64,000 bases of DNA from Nonomuraea cavernae. Its GTDB lineage: Bacteria > Actinomycetota > Actinomycetes > Streptosporangiales > Streptosporangiaceae. Every line of letters begins with the position of its first letter. Position 1 is the first letter of the stretch. A program made the translations under genes and the position numbers. Below, piece by piece: positions 25,783 through 37,700 of this stretch. The stretch lies in contig NZ_BMNH01000024.1 in assembly GCF_014646355.1 (NCBI RefSeq), positions 2,400 through 66,399 of the forward strand, given 5' to 3'. The notes below the pieces were generated by a model. That model was not told the origin of the DNA and did no database searches. It saw nothing but the letters and a program-made list of their open reading frames with translations.

Positions 25783-28700
25783 ATGCCCGCGATCGAGTGC
25801 CACACCACGCTGAAGCACACGGACTTCATCATGCGGAACCACCGGGTGCACGACGTTTCCGTCATGCCCGGGGTGACGTTCCTCGATCTCGTGTTCCGGA
25901 CGCTGATCGCGACCGGGCGCGACCCGGGGGAGATCGTCCTGCGCGAGGTGCTGTTCACCGAGGCGATCGTCACCAGGCCGGAGGCCGACCGCGAGATCCG
26001 CGTCACCGTGGACGGCGAGGACGTTCAGGCGGAGAGCCGCTGGAGCAGGGACGGGACGCCGCTGTCCGGCTGGCGGCGGAACTTCACCGGCAAGGTGGGC
26101 ACGCCCGGAGGCCCCGTGCCCGGCCCGATCGACGTGGACGCGCTCAGGAGGGGCGCGCGACGGCAGGGCGACATGGAGGAGCTGTACGCCCGCGCCAGAG
26201 CCGAGGACATCAGCCACGGCGAGCCGATGAAGTGCGCCGGGCGGCTGCATCACGGCGACGGCTACCTGCTCGCCGAGCTGCGGCAGGAGTCGCCCGCTCC
26301 GGGCCACGAAGGCTTCCACCTGCACCCCGCCCGGCTGGACGCGGCCACGCTGGCCGGGCTCGGGCAGACGCAGGCGTCGGGGGAGGAACCGTTCATCCCG
26401 GTGTACATCGCCGAGTTCCGCGCGCCCGAGCGGCTGGGGGCCGCCTTCTACGTGTACGCGCCGCGGCCGGAGACCATCGCGCCGTCCGGGGACGTGATCA
26501 CCAACGACTTCGGGCTCTACGACGAGCGGGGACGCTTCGTCGCGGGGTTCGGCGGGCTGTCGTGCAAGCGCATCAGGTCGCCGCGGCTGATCGAGCGGCT
26601 GCTGGAGCACTCCGGGCCGCCGGAGCGGCCCGCCGTGGGCCACAACGGCGCAGGTGACCTGGTCGGCCACCTGCGCGCCCTGGTCGCGGGGCCGCTCGGC
26701 CGCTCTCCCGGCGAGGTGCCCACCGACACCGGCTTCTACGACCTCGGCCTGGACTCGGTCACGCTCGTGGACATCGGCGAGCAACTGGAGCAGGTCGTCG
26801 GGCGGCGGCTCTATCCGACGCTGCTCTTCGAGTACGGCGACATCGACACGCTCGCCGCCCACCTGTCCTCGGCCTACGACATCTCGCTGCCGGAGCCGGA
26901 GCCGGTGCCGGTGCCGGGCGGGGGCGAGACGCGGTGCTTCCGTGACGTGTGGGTGCCGATGCCGCCGGACGGCGACGATCCCGGCGAGTACCGCGAGATC
27001 ACCCCCGGCACCCAGCCCGACGGTTCCCGGCATTTCCTGCTCCGCGCCAAGGCGGGGGAGCCCGCCGACCCCTGCCTGGCCGTCTGGGAGCTGGCGCGGG
27101 CCGTCCTCGCCACGAAGCCGGAGCGGCCGGTCACCATCACGTGGGCGCACACCGGCGACGACCCCTCCCACGAGGCCGTCGGCGCGCTGGCCAGGACGAT
27201 CACGGCGGAGACCCCGCTGATCCGCTGCCGGAGCATCCGCCTGGACGGCGCGGCCCCGGCCGACGCGCTCAGGGACGCCTCCAGCGAGTCCGAGATCCGC
27301 TATGTGCGGGGTGAGCGCCTGGTGCGCCGCTGGCTTCCGGCCGACCCACGCGAGGCGGGCTGGACTGCGGCCGAGCCGCGTGACGAGGGCGGCGCCGTAC
27401 CGTTCAGGAAGGGCGGCGTGTACGTGATCGCCGGCGGGACGGGCGGGATCGGCCGGATCCTCGCCGGCCACCTGGAACGCCACCACCAGGCCATCGCCGT
27501 GCCGATCAGCAGGAGCGCGGAGGTCGCGGCCGACCTGACCAGCCCGGACGAGGTCGAGCGCGCTCTCGCCGCGGTGCGCGAGCGCCACGGCCGCGTCGAC
27601 GGCGTCATCCACTGCGCGGGTGTCAACCGCGACGGGCTCTACCCCGGCAAGCGGGCCGCCGACATCGAGGCCGTGGTGGCGGCCAAGGCGCTGAGCGTGC
27701 GCAACCTCGACGCCGCGACCAAGGACGACGACCTTGACTGCTTCGTGGTGTTCTCGTCCATCTCGGCGTCCCTGCCGAACCCAGGCCAGGCCGACTACGC
27801 CTTCGCGAACGCCTACCTGGAGGACTTCGCGCGCCGGCGCGCGGAGCGGGCGGACCGGCCCGGCCGGACCCTGGTCGTGGCGTGGCCGTACTGGGCCGAG
27901 GGCGGGATGCGGGTCGGGCCGGACACGATCGAGCGCGCCCGCACGGCCACCGGGATGGTTCCGTTGCCCAGCGAGGCCGCGCTGGACGTGCTCGACCGTG
28001 CCCTGAGCGGCACCGAGCACGTCCTGGCGGTGCTGCACGGCGATGCCGAACGCATCACCACCCTGCTGCCGCGCCCGCCGTCGACCGTCCCGCCCTCGAC
28101 GACCCCGCCCTCAACGACCCCGCCCTCAACGACCGCGCCGTCAACGGGCGCGCGTCCGGTCGCCGGGTCTTCCAGCGAGGGACCGACGGGACGCGGTGAG
28201 GAGCCCGTGGCCGTCGTCGGCATGGCGGGCCGCTACCCCCAGGCGCCCGACCTCCGGGCCTTCTGGCGCAACCTCGCCGAAGGACGCGACTGCATCGAGG
28301 AGATCCCGGACGGCCGCTGGAATCACCATGAGATCTTCGACCCCGAGAAGGGCCGCGAGGGCAGGACGTACGGCAAATGGGGCGGTTTCCTCGACGGCGT
28401 AGACCGCTTCGACCCCGCCTTCTTCGGCATCTCCCGCCGCGACGCCGAACGCATGGACCCGCAGGAGCGGCTGTTCCTGCAGACCTGCTGGCACACGCTG
28501 GAGGACGCCGGCTACCCGCCGGACGCGCTGTCGAAGGAGAGCGTCGGCGTGTTCGCGGGCGTCATGTGGAACCACTACCAGCTGGTCGAGGGCGGGGAGG
28601 GCGGTGTCGCCCCCACGGCCATGCACGCCTCCATCGCCAACCGCGTCTCCTACACCTTCGACCTGCACGGGCCGAGCCTCGCGCTGGACACCGCCTGCTC

Positions 28701-31700
28701 CTCCTCGCTGACCGCCGTGCACCTGGCCGTCGAGAGTCTGCGGCGCGGTGAATGCACCCTTGCCCTGGCCGGCGGTGTGAACGCGACCGTGCACCCGCAG
28801 AAGTACCTGCAGCTCGCCCAGGGGCACTGGCTGTCGGAGGACGGCCGATGCCGCGCCTTCGGCGCGGGCGGCACCGGGTACGTCCCCGGCGAGGGCGTCG
28901 GGGCCGTGCTGCTCAAGCCGCTGTCGCGGGCCAGGGAGGACGGCGACCACATCTACGGCGTCATCGCCGCCACCGCCGTCAACCACACCGGCAAGACCAG
29001 CGGCGCCACCGTCCCGAGCCCGCGCTCCCAGGCCGCGCTCATCGGGGCGGCGATCCGCCGGTCCGGCTGGGACCCGGCGAGCATCGGCTACATCGAGGCG
29101 CACGGCACCGGCACCTCGCTCGGCGACCCGATCGAGGTCGAGGGCATGCGCCAGGCCCTGCCGGAGGGCGCGGACCGCGCGATCGGCTCGGTCAAGTCCA
29201 ACATCGGCCACCTGGAGGGCGCCGCCGGGATCGCCGGGCTCACCAAGGTGCTGCTGCAACTCCAGCACGGGCAGCTGGTGCCGTCCCTGCACGCGGAGGA
29301 ACTGAACCCCAAGATCGACTTCGACGCCACGCCCTTCCACGTGCAGCGCGCGCTCGAACCCTGGGCCCGCACGGACGGCACGCCCCGGCGGGCCGGGGTC
29401 AGCGCGTTCGGCGCGGGCGGCACGAACGCGCACGTCCTGGTCGAGGAGCACACGGAACCCGCTTCCGAGCGGACCTCGGACGAGGCCGGCGCGGACGGGC
29501 CCTGTCTGTTCGTGCTCTCCGCCCGTACGCCCGAGGCGCTGCGCGACTATGCCCGCGCCTACATCGGGTTCCTGTCGTCGGCTGACTCCGCCCCGGCCGT
29601 GGAGCGGGTGGCCGCGCTGATCGGCGTCCCCGCCGACCAGCTCGACCCCGCCGACTCGCTGGGCGACCTCGGCCTCGATCCCGCCGCGCTGATCCAGCTG
29701 GGGCGCGGGCTCTCACTCGACGACACCGTGGCCGACCTGGCCGGGCCGGGCCCCGCCCTGGCCGACCTCGCCTACACCTCCCAGGTGGGACGGACCGGCA
29801 TGGCGGTACGGCTGGCGCTCGTCGTGAACGACGTGGCCGAGCTGCGGACCCGGCTGGAGGCGTACGCGCGGGGCGAGAGCCTCGGCTCCGGAGCCTTCAC
29901 CGGCTCGGGCAGCGGGGACGGGATGCCGACAGGTGAGGAATGCGTGCGGTTGTTCCGGGCCGGACGGCTGGAGGAGGTGGCGGCGGCCTGGGCGGAGGGG
30001 GCCAAGGTGCCGTGGCGCGACTGCCACGACGGCGGGCGGCTGCTGTCGCTGCCGCTCTACCCGTTCCAGGAGGAGAGCTGCTGGGTCGGCCGCTGGCAGC
30101 GCGGCACGCCTGCCACGGCCGACGAGGCTCCCGCGCCCTCCGTCGCCTCCGTGCCCGTCGAGCAGCCCTCCGTCGTGTCCGTGCCCGTCGAGCAGCCGGG
30201 CGAGGCCGAGGAGGTCCTGCCGGACGGGGAAGGGGTGCGGTTCGAGGTGCTGCTCGAAGGCGTGGCGCTGGTGGTCATGGGTTCGGAAGGGGCCATGTTC
30301 ACCCGGGAGCTCATCGACGACCTGCGGGCCGTGTTCGCCGAGATCGCCGGACGCGAGGACGTCAAGGCGGTCGTGCTCACCGGCAGCGGCAACGTCTTCA
30401 GCATGGGCGCCACACCGGAGGCGCTGCGCACTCTCGCGGGCGGCGAAGGCCGCTTCACGGACGTGCCGTTCCTGTACGAAGGGCTGCTGCGGTGCGACCG
30501 GCCGGTCATCGCCGCCGTTCAGGGGCACGCGTCGGGCGGCGGGCTGGCCTTCGGACTGTTCGCCGACCTCGTCATCATGGCCGCCGAAGGCGTCTACAGC
30601 GCCAACTTCATGAAGTTCGGCTTCACGCCGGGCATGGGCGCCACGTACATCCTCGAAGAACGGCTCGGCCGCTCGCCGGCGCACGAGATGCTCTACACCG
30701 GCCGTTCCGTCACGGGCGAGGAACTCGCCCGGCGAGGGGCCGGCGTCACCGTGTTGCCGCGGCGGGACGTGCTGAAGGCGGCGCTCAGGCACGCCCGGTC
30801 GATCGCCGCCCTGCCGCTGCCCGCGCTGCGGGCGCTCAAGTCCGAGCTGGCCGGACGGATACTCGACCGGCTGTCCGGTGTGATCGCCGGGGAGTCCGGG
30901 ATGCACGAGCGCGTGCTGGGGGAGGAGTCGCTGGCCCGGGTCGACGAGTACTTCGCCAAGGTGGACACCTTCAAGGGCGAGCCCCGGACCGAGCGCCCCG
31001 CACCCGCACGTCCCGAGCCTGTACGTCCTGATTCTGTACGTCCTGATTCTGTACGTCCTGATTCTGTACGTCACGAGCCTGTACGTCCTGAGCCTGTACG
31101 TCCTGAGCCTGTACGTCCTGAGCAGAGCGGACGCCGCGACGAGCCGGTCGCCACGGACGCCGGCCCCGACCCGGCGGAGGTGCGGCGCGTTGTCGAGGCA
31201 ACGCTCATGAACCACCTCTACCTGGAGGCCCACGAGGTGGACGACTCGCTGAGCTTCAGCGAGATGGGGTTGGACTCGATCGGCGCCGTGGAGATCGTCC
31301 GCGACCTGAACCGAGGCTTCGGCCTCGACCTGGACTCCGTCGCCGTCTATGACCATCCGACCATTCCCGCGCTGGTGGACGCCGTCCGCGACGCCGCGAA
31401 CGCCGACGGCCTGAATCTCCCTTCGCCACGGCCCGCTCCCGGGCGGAAGACCACGGAGGAGGAACCTGCCGCGACCGAGCAGACCCAGCAGGCCGAGCAG
31501 CCTGAGCAGCTTGAGCAGGGCGGACAGGCCGAGCAGGCCGAACCGGTCGGGCATACCCATAAGACCCAACGGGCCGAGCAGACGCAGAAGGCCGGGCAGT
31601 CTGGGCAGGCCGGGCAGTCTGGGCAGGCCGGGCAGTCTGGGCAGGCCGGGCAGGCCGGGCAGTCTGGGCAGACCGAGCAGACCGAGCAGGTCGGGCAGGT

Positions 31701-34700
31701 CGGGCAGTCCGAGCGGGCCGAGGGGGCCGGGCGGGCCGTGGCTGTGGAATCCGCCGAGCCGGAGCGGACAGGTCGCGTTCGGCTGCCCTTGCTCGACGGT
31801 GACCGCGCCGAGCCGGGAGCCGGGGTCGAGGAGACGTTCGCGCGGGCCGGCAAGGTCACGCTGGAGGCGGTGGAGACCACCTCGGAGGTCTCGGGACGTG
31901 ACGGTGACATCGCCGTCATCGGGATGGCCGGGCGCTTCCCGGACGCGCCGGACCTCCGGGCGTTCTGGGAGAACCTGGCGGCCGGGCGGTGCAGCATCCG
32001 GGAGGTCCCGCCCGAGCGGTTCGACGTGTCGCAGGTGTACGACACCGATCGGATGGCGCCGGGCAGGACGTACAGCAAGTGGGCGGCCATGCTCGCCGAC
32101 GTCGACGCCTTCGACGCGGGCTTCTTCAACGTCTCCCCGCTTGAGGCGGAGACGATGGACCCGCAGCAGCGGCTGTTCCTGCAGGAGGCGTGGCACGCCA
32201 TGGAGGACGCCGGGTACGCGGGCAGGTCGGGCCGCAGGCCGTGGGGGTGCTTCGTCGGCTGCGGGGCGGGCGACTACGCGAGTCTGCTCGCCGAGGCCGG
32301 GCGTGACGACACCGGGCACGCCTTCCTCGGCAACGCCTCGTCGGTGCTGCCCGCGCGGATCGCGTACCTGCTGGACTTCGGCGGGCCCACCATGGCCGTG
32401 GACACCGCGTGCTCGTCCTCGCTGGTGGCCGTGCACCTGGCCTGCGAGAGCATCCGGCGCGGGGAGTGCGAGGCGGCGCTCGCGGGCGGTGTGGCCGTGA
32501 TGAACACCCCGAAGATGCACGTCTGGTGCAGCAAGGCCGGGATGCTCTCGCCGACCGGGACCTGCGCGCCCTTCGACGAGTCGGCGGACGGCATCGTGCT
32601 GGGCGAGGGCGTCGGCGTGGTCGTGCTGAAGCGCCTGGACCGGGCGCTGGCCGACGGCGACCACGTGCACGGCGTGATCCGGGCCGGCGGCGTCAACGGC
32701 GACGGCGCGTCGAACGGCATCACCGCCCCCTCCGCGTCCTCGCAGGCGGAACTGCTCACCGAGGTGCACCGCCGGGCCGGCGTCAGGCCCGGCGCGATCG
32801 ACTACGTCGAGACGCACGGCACCGGGACGGAGCTGGGCGACCCGATCGAGGTCAAGGCCCTGGCGAAGGTGTTCGGCACGGATGAGGCCCGCGAGCGCCC
32901 GTGCCGCATCGGGTCGCTCAAGGCGAACGTGGGCCACACCACGATGGCGGCCGGGATCGGCGGGTTGCTGAAGACGCTGCTGGCGCTGCGGCACCGTCGG
33001 TTGCCGCCGTCGCCAGGGTTCGTGCGTGCCAACCCGAAAATCGACTTCGCGGACGGCACGCTCGAAGTGGTCACGGAGCTGTCGGAGTGGACGGCCGACG
33101 GCTCCGGGGAGCGGGTGGCGGCCGTGAGCAGCTTCGGCTTCAGCGGGACGAACTGCCACCTCGTGGTCTCCGAGGCGCCCTCCCGCGAACCCCGCGCCGA
33201 CGCGCACGGCGGCGCGGACGTCGTCGTGCCCCTGTCGGCGTCGGACGAGCGGGCCCTGGCACGGCTGCGCACCGAGCTGGCCGGCCACCTGGACGACCAC
33301 CCGGAGCTGGACGTGCGCGACGTCGCGCACACGCTCGCCGTCGGCAGGCGTCACCTGGCGGGGGCGCGGAGCGCGTACGTGGCCAGGGATCTCGCGGATC
33401 TGCGCGGGCAACTGCGCGACGGCGCCCGCGCGGCGCGGGGCGAGGCGGGACGCCTCGCCGAGCGGTACGCGTCGGGGGACGATCTGGACTGGAGCGACCT
33501 GAGCGCGGGCGGGCGGCGGGTGCCGCTGCCGACGTACCCGTTCGCGGACGACCAGCGCCACTGGGGCGGCCCCAACGGCCCCAACGGCCCCAACGGCCCC
33601 AACGGCCCCAACGGCCCCAACGGCCGCCCGGCACGGCCTGCGCCCGCTCAGAACGCCCGTGAAGAGGACGTTCGTGAAGCGAACGCTCGTGGAGAGGACG
33701 CTCGTGAAGCGAACGCCTATGAGGCGCAAGGTCGCGAAGCGTGGGTGCGTCCCGATGACCTCCTGGTGGCCGATCATCGGATCGACGGCACTCCCGTGCT
33801 GCCCGGCGTGGCCTTCCTGACGATCACCGCCGACCGTAGCGGGCTGCCCGCTCCGGTGCGGTTCGAGCGGGTCCGCTGGCTGCGCCCGTTCGAGGTGCGT
33901 GAGGCGCGTCCCCTGGACGTCGTGATACACGACGACGGCGGATTCGAGCTGGGCGGGCACGCCCACGGCAGGTTGCGGCGCGCGAGCGGTGAGCGGCGGC
34001 GGCTGGACGTCGCCGAGATCGAGGCCCGCTGCCTGGGCCGCCGCCCCACCGAGGACCTCTACCGCGCCTTCGACCGCGCCGGGCTGCACTACGGGCCCGC
34101 GTTCCGGGTGCTGCGCGAGATCCGCGTCGGCACCGGCGAGGCCCTCGGCGTCCTGCGGGACGGCGCGCGCTGGGAGGCGCTCCTGGACGGTGCCCTCCAG
34201 AGCATCGTGGCGCTGCGTCCGGAGGGCGCCGAACCCGCGATGCCGTTCAGTGTGGAGGTGGCCGAGCTGCACGGGCCGGTCACCGGCCCCGCCTACGCGC
34301 ACGTGATCGAGGAGGGCCGGGACAGGTACACGGTCCGGCTCGCGGACGCCGACGGGCAGGTCCGGGCCGAGTTCCAGGGAGTCGTCCTGCGGACCAGGCC
34401 GCCCCGCGCCACAGCCGAAGGCATGATCTTCGCGCCGGTCTGGCGCGAGGAGGAGAACGCCGGACCGGCCGTGGGCGGCGGGCGGGCGCTCGTGCTGCAC
34501 ACCCCCGCCGGCGAGCCGCTCGCTCGCGCCCTGCTGGCCGCGCACGAGGGCGGCCGCCTGGCGCCGCTGGACGGCCCCGGCCTCCCGGAGGAGCGGTACG
34601 ACACCGTGTACGTCCTCGCCGGGACCGGCCGGGACACCTCGACGCCGGCGGACGATCCGACAACGCGCGACGTGTTCCGCCTGGTCAAACGACTTTCCGA

Positions 34701-37700
34701 GCGGGCGCGCGGCGGATGGGCGCCCACGGTGAAGGTGGTTCTCGCGGGAGCCGTGCGAGTCGGGGACGAGGAGACAGTCCCGCACGCGGCGGGTGTGATC
34801 GGCCTGACCAGAGCGGTGGCCGCCGAGCACCCGCGCTGGACCGTCGCAACCATCGACGTGGGCGCCACGCCGCCGCGTCCCGCGGACCTCGCCCGTCTGG
34901 TGCGCGCCGAGGGCTGCGCCGATGACCTCGTCGCCCTGCGCGGCGGGCGCCGGTACGTCCGCACCTTGGAGCCGCTGACCCTGGACGCCCAGGGCAGCCC
35001 GTACCGGGACGGCGGGACGTACCTGATCGCGGGAGGAACGGGTGGTCTCGGCCGCACGCTGAGCAGGGAGCTGGCCACCAAGCACGGCGCGCGGCTCGCG
35101 CTGGTCGGGCGCCGCGAGGCCACGCCGGAGATCCACGAGCAGCTCGCCGAGATCGAGGCGCTCGGAGGCCAGGCCGTGTACCTGCCGGCCGACGTCGCCG
35201 ACCGGACCGCGTTCGGCAGGGCCGTCGAGGCGGCGCGGGAGCGGTTCGGCGAGATCCACGGCGCCTTCCACGCGGCCCTGGTGCTGCGCGACAAGACGCT
35301 CGCCAACATGGACGACGACGCCTTCTCCGAGGTGCTGGCGCCCAAGGTGGCCGGAGCGGTCGTCTTCGCGGAGGCGCTCGCGGACGAGCCGCTCGACTTC
35401 CTGGCCTACTTCTCCTCGGCGGCCTCGTTCGTCGAGGTGGGGGGGCAGGCGAACTACGCGGCCGCCAGCACGTTCGAGGACGCCTACGCGCTGAGTCTGC
35501 GTGACCGGCCGGTAAGCGTGATCAACTGGGGCTACTGGGGCAGCGTCGGCGCGGTCTCGGGCGGCGGCTACGACGGCAGGTTCGCCGAGCTGGGCATCGC
35601 CTCGATCGAGCCCGAGGAGGGCATGGCGGCGCTGGCGACCCTCCTGAAGGCGGGTGTGCGGCAGGCGCTCGTCGTCAAGGCGGAGCCGGAGGGGCTGGCC
35701 CGCATCGGCGTGCGCGCCGCCGCCACCGGCGAGTGGGCCTCGCTGGAGCGGGGCCGGGCGGCGTTCGCCGCGCTCGACGAGCTGGCCCGCGGCCTGCTAC
35801 GTCGCTCGGCGGACCGGATCCGCACCGTTCGGGAGGTCCCGGAGGGCCGCGGGCGGCTGCGCGCCGCCGTCCTCCACCTGCTGGACAGGCCGGCGCGCGA
35901 GCCGTCGCCGGAAGAGGTGCTGGCCCGCTTCCCCGACCTGGAACCGCACGTCAAGCTGCTGACCGCGTGCGTCGAGGCGCTGCCCGGCGTGCTGTCGGGT
36001 GAGCGCGACCCCATGGAGGTGCTGTTCCCCGGCGGGTCGATGAGCCTGGTCGAAGAGGTCTACAAGGGGCAGGCGGTCTCTGACCACTTCAACCGGCTGC
36101 TCGGCGAGGAGGTCGCCCGCGGCGGGGCCGGACGCGTCCTGGAGATCGGGGCCGGCACCGGCGCGAGCACCGGCTTCGTGCTGGACGCCCTCGAAGGCCG
36201 GGACATCGAATACACCTACACCGATATCTCGGCCGGGTTCCTGCGCCATGGCGAGCGGGAGTTCGGCGAGCGTCGCCCGGACCTCGTCTACACCCTCTTC
36301 GACGTGGAGCGGGACCCGTCCGAGCAGGGCTTCGAGACCGGGGTGTACGACGTCGTGCTGGCCACGAACGTGCTGCACGCCACCGCCGACGTCGGCCGGA
36401 CGCTGCGCAACGCGGCGGCGCTGCTGCGCCCCGGCGGGCGGCTGCTGGTCAACGAGGTGACCCGGGCGGCCGACTTCCTGACCCTCACCTTCGGGCTGAC
36501 GACGGGGTGGTGGCGCTTCACGGACGAGGAACTGCGGCTGCCGCACAGCCCGCTGCTCAGTGCGGTCCAGTGGCACCGGGCGTTCAGGGACGCCGGCCTC
36601 ACCCCTGCCCGCACCCTGGGCATCCCCGGCACACCGGTCGAGGAGCTCGACCAGTGCGTCCTGGTGGGCGAGGCGGCCTCCCCCGGCACCGGCGGCGGCG
36701 CGCGCGACTACGTCAGGCGGGTGTTCGCGGAGGTGCTCAAGTACGGCACGACCGACCTGGACGAGCGCGCCACGTTCGAGACGTTCGGCATCGACTCGCT
36801 GGTGAGCCAGAACGTCATCCACCGGTTCGAGCAGGACCTCGGCCCGCTGCCGTCCACCCTCCTGTTCGAGAACCTCACCATCGAGGAGCTGGCCGCGCAC
36901 CTGGAGGCCGAGCACGGCGAGCGCCTGCGCGCGGCCCTGGGACAGCGGCCCGCGCGGGAGGAGCCAGCGCGGGTCACGCGGCGGCGGGAGCCCGCTTCGC
37001 AGGCCCTCGACATCGCCGTGGTCGCGGTGACCGGCCGCTACCCGGCCTCACCCGACCTGGACGCCTTCTGGCGCAACCTCGCGGAAGGGGCGAACTGCGT
37101 CACCGAGGCGGACCGCTTCGACCTGGACGCCCTGTACGACCCCAAACGAGGCCGCAAGCAGCGCACCTACAGCCGGTGGGGCGGATTCATCGAGGGCGTG
37201 GAGGAGTTCGACGCGCCGTTCTTCGGCATCCTCCCGCGAGACGCCGAGATCACCGACCCGCAGGAGCGCCTGTTCCTGGAAACCGCCTGGACCCTGCTCG
37301 AAGACGCCGGCTACCTGAGCGAGCACACCAGGCAGCCGCGCACCGGCGTGTTCGTCGGCACCATGTACGGCTCCTACGGCCGGATGGCGGCGGCCGAAGG
37401 CTGGCCGCGCGGCAGGTTCGCCGGGGCGCACTCGGCGTACTGGTCGATCGCCAACCGGGTGTCGTACTTCTTCGACCTGCGCGGGCCGAGCTTCGCCGTC
37501 GACTCGGCCTGCTCGTCCTCGCTGACCGCGATCCAGCTCGCCTGCGAGAGCCTGCGGCGCGGCGAGTGCGCGCACGCCATCGCGGGCGGCGTAAACCTCA
37601 TCCTGCACCCCGCCCACTTCGTCTCGCTCTGCTCGCTGAACATGCTCGCCGCCGACGACGCCTGCAAGGTGTTCGACGAGGCGGCGGACGGCTTCGTGCC

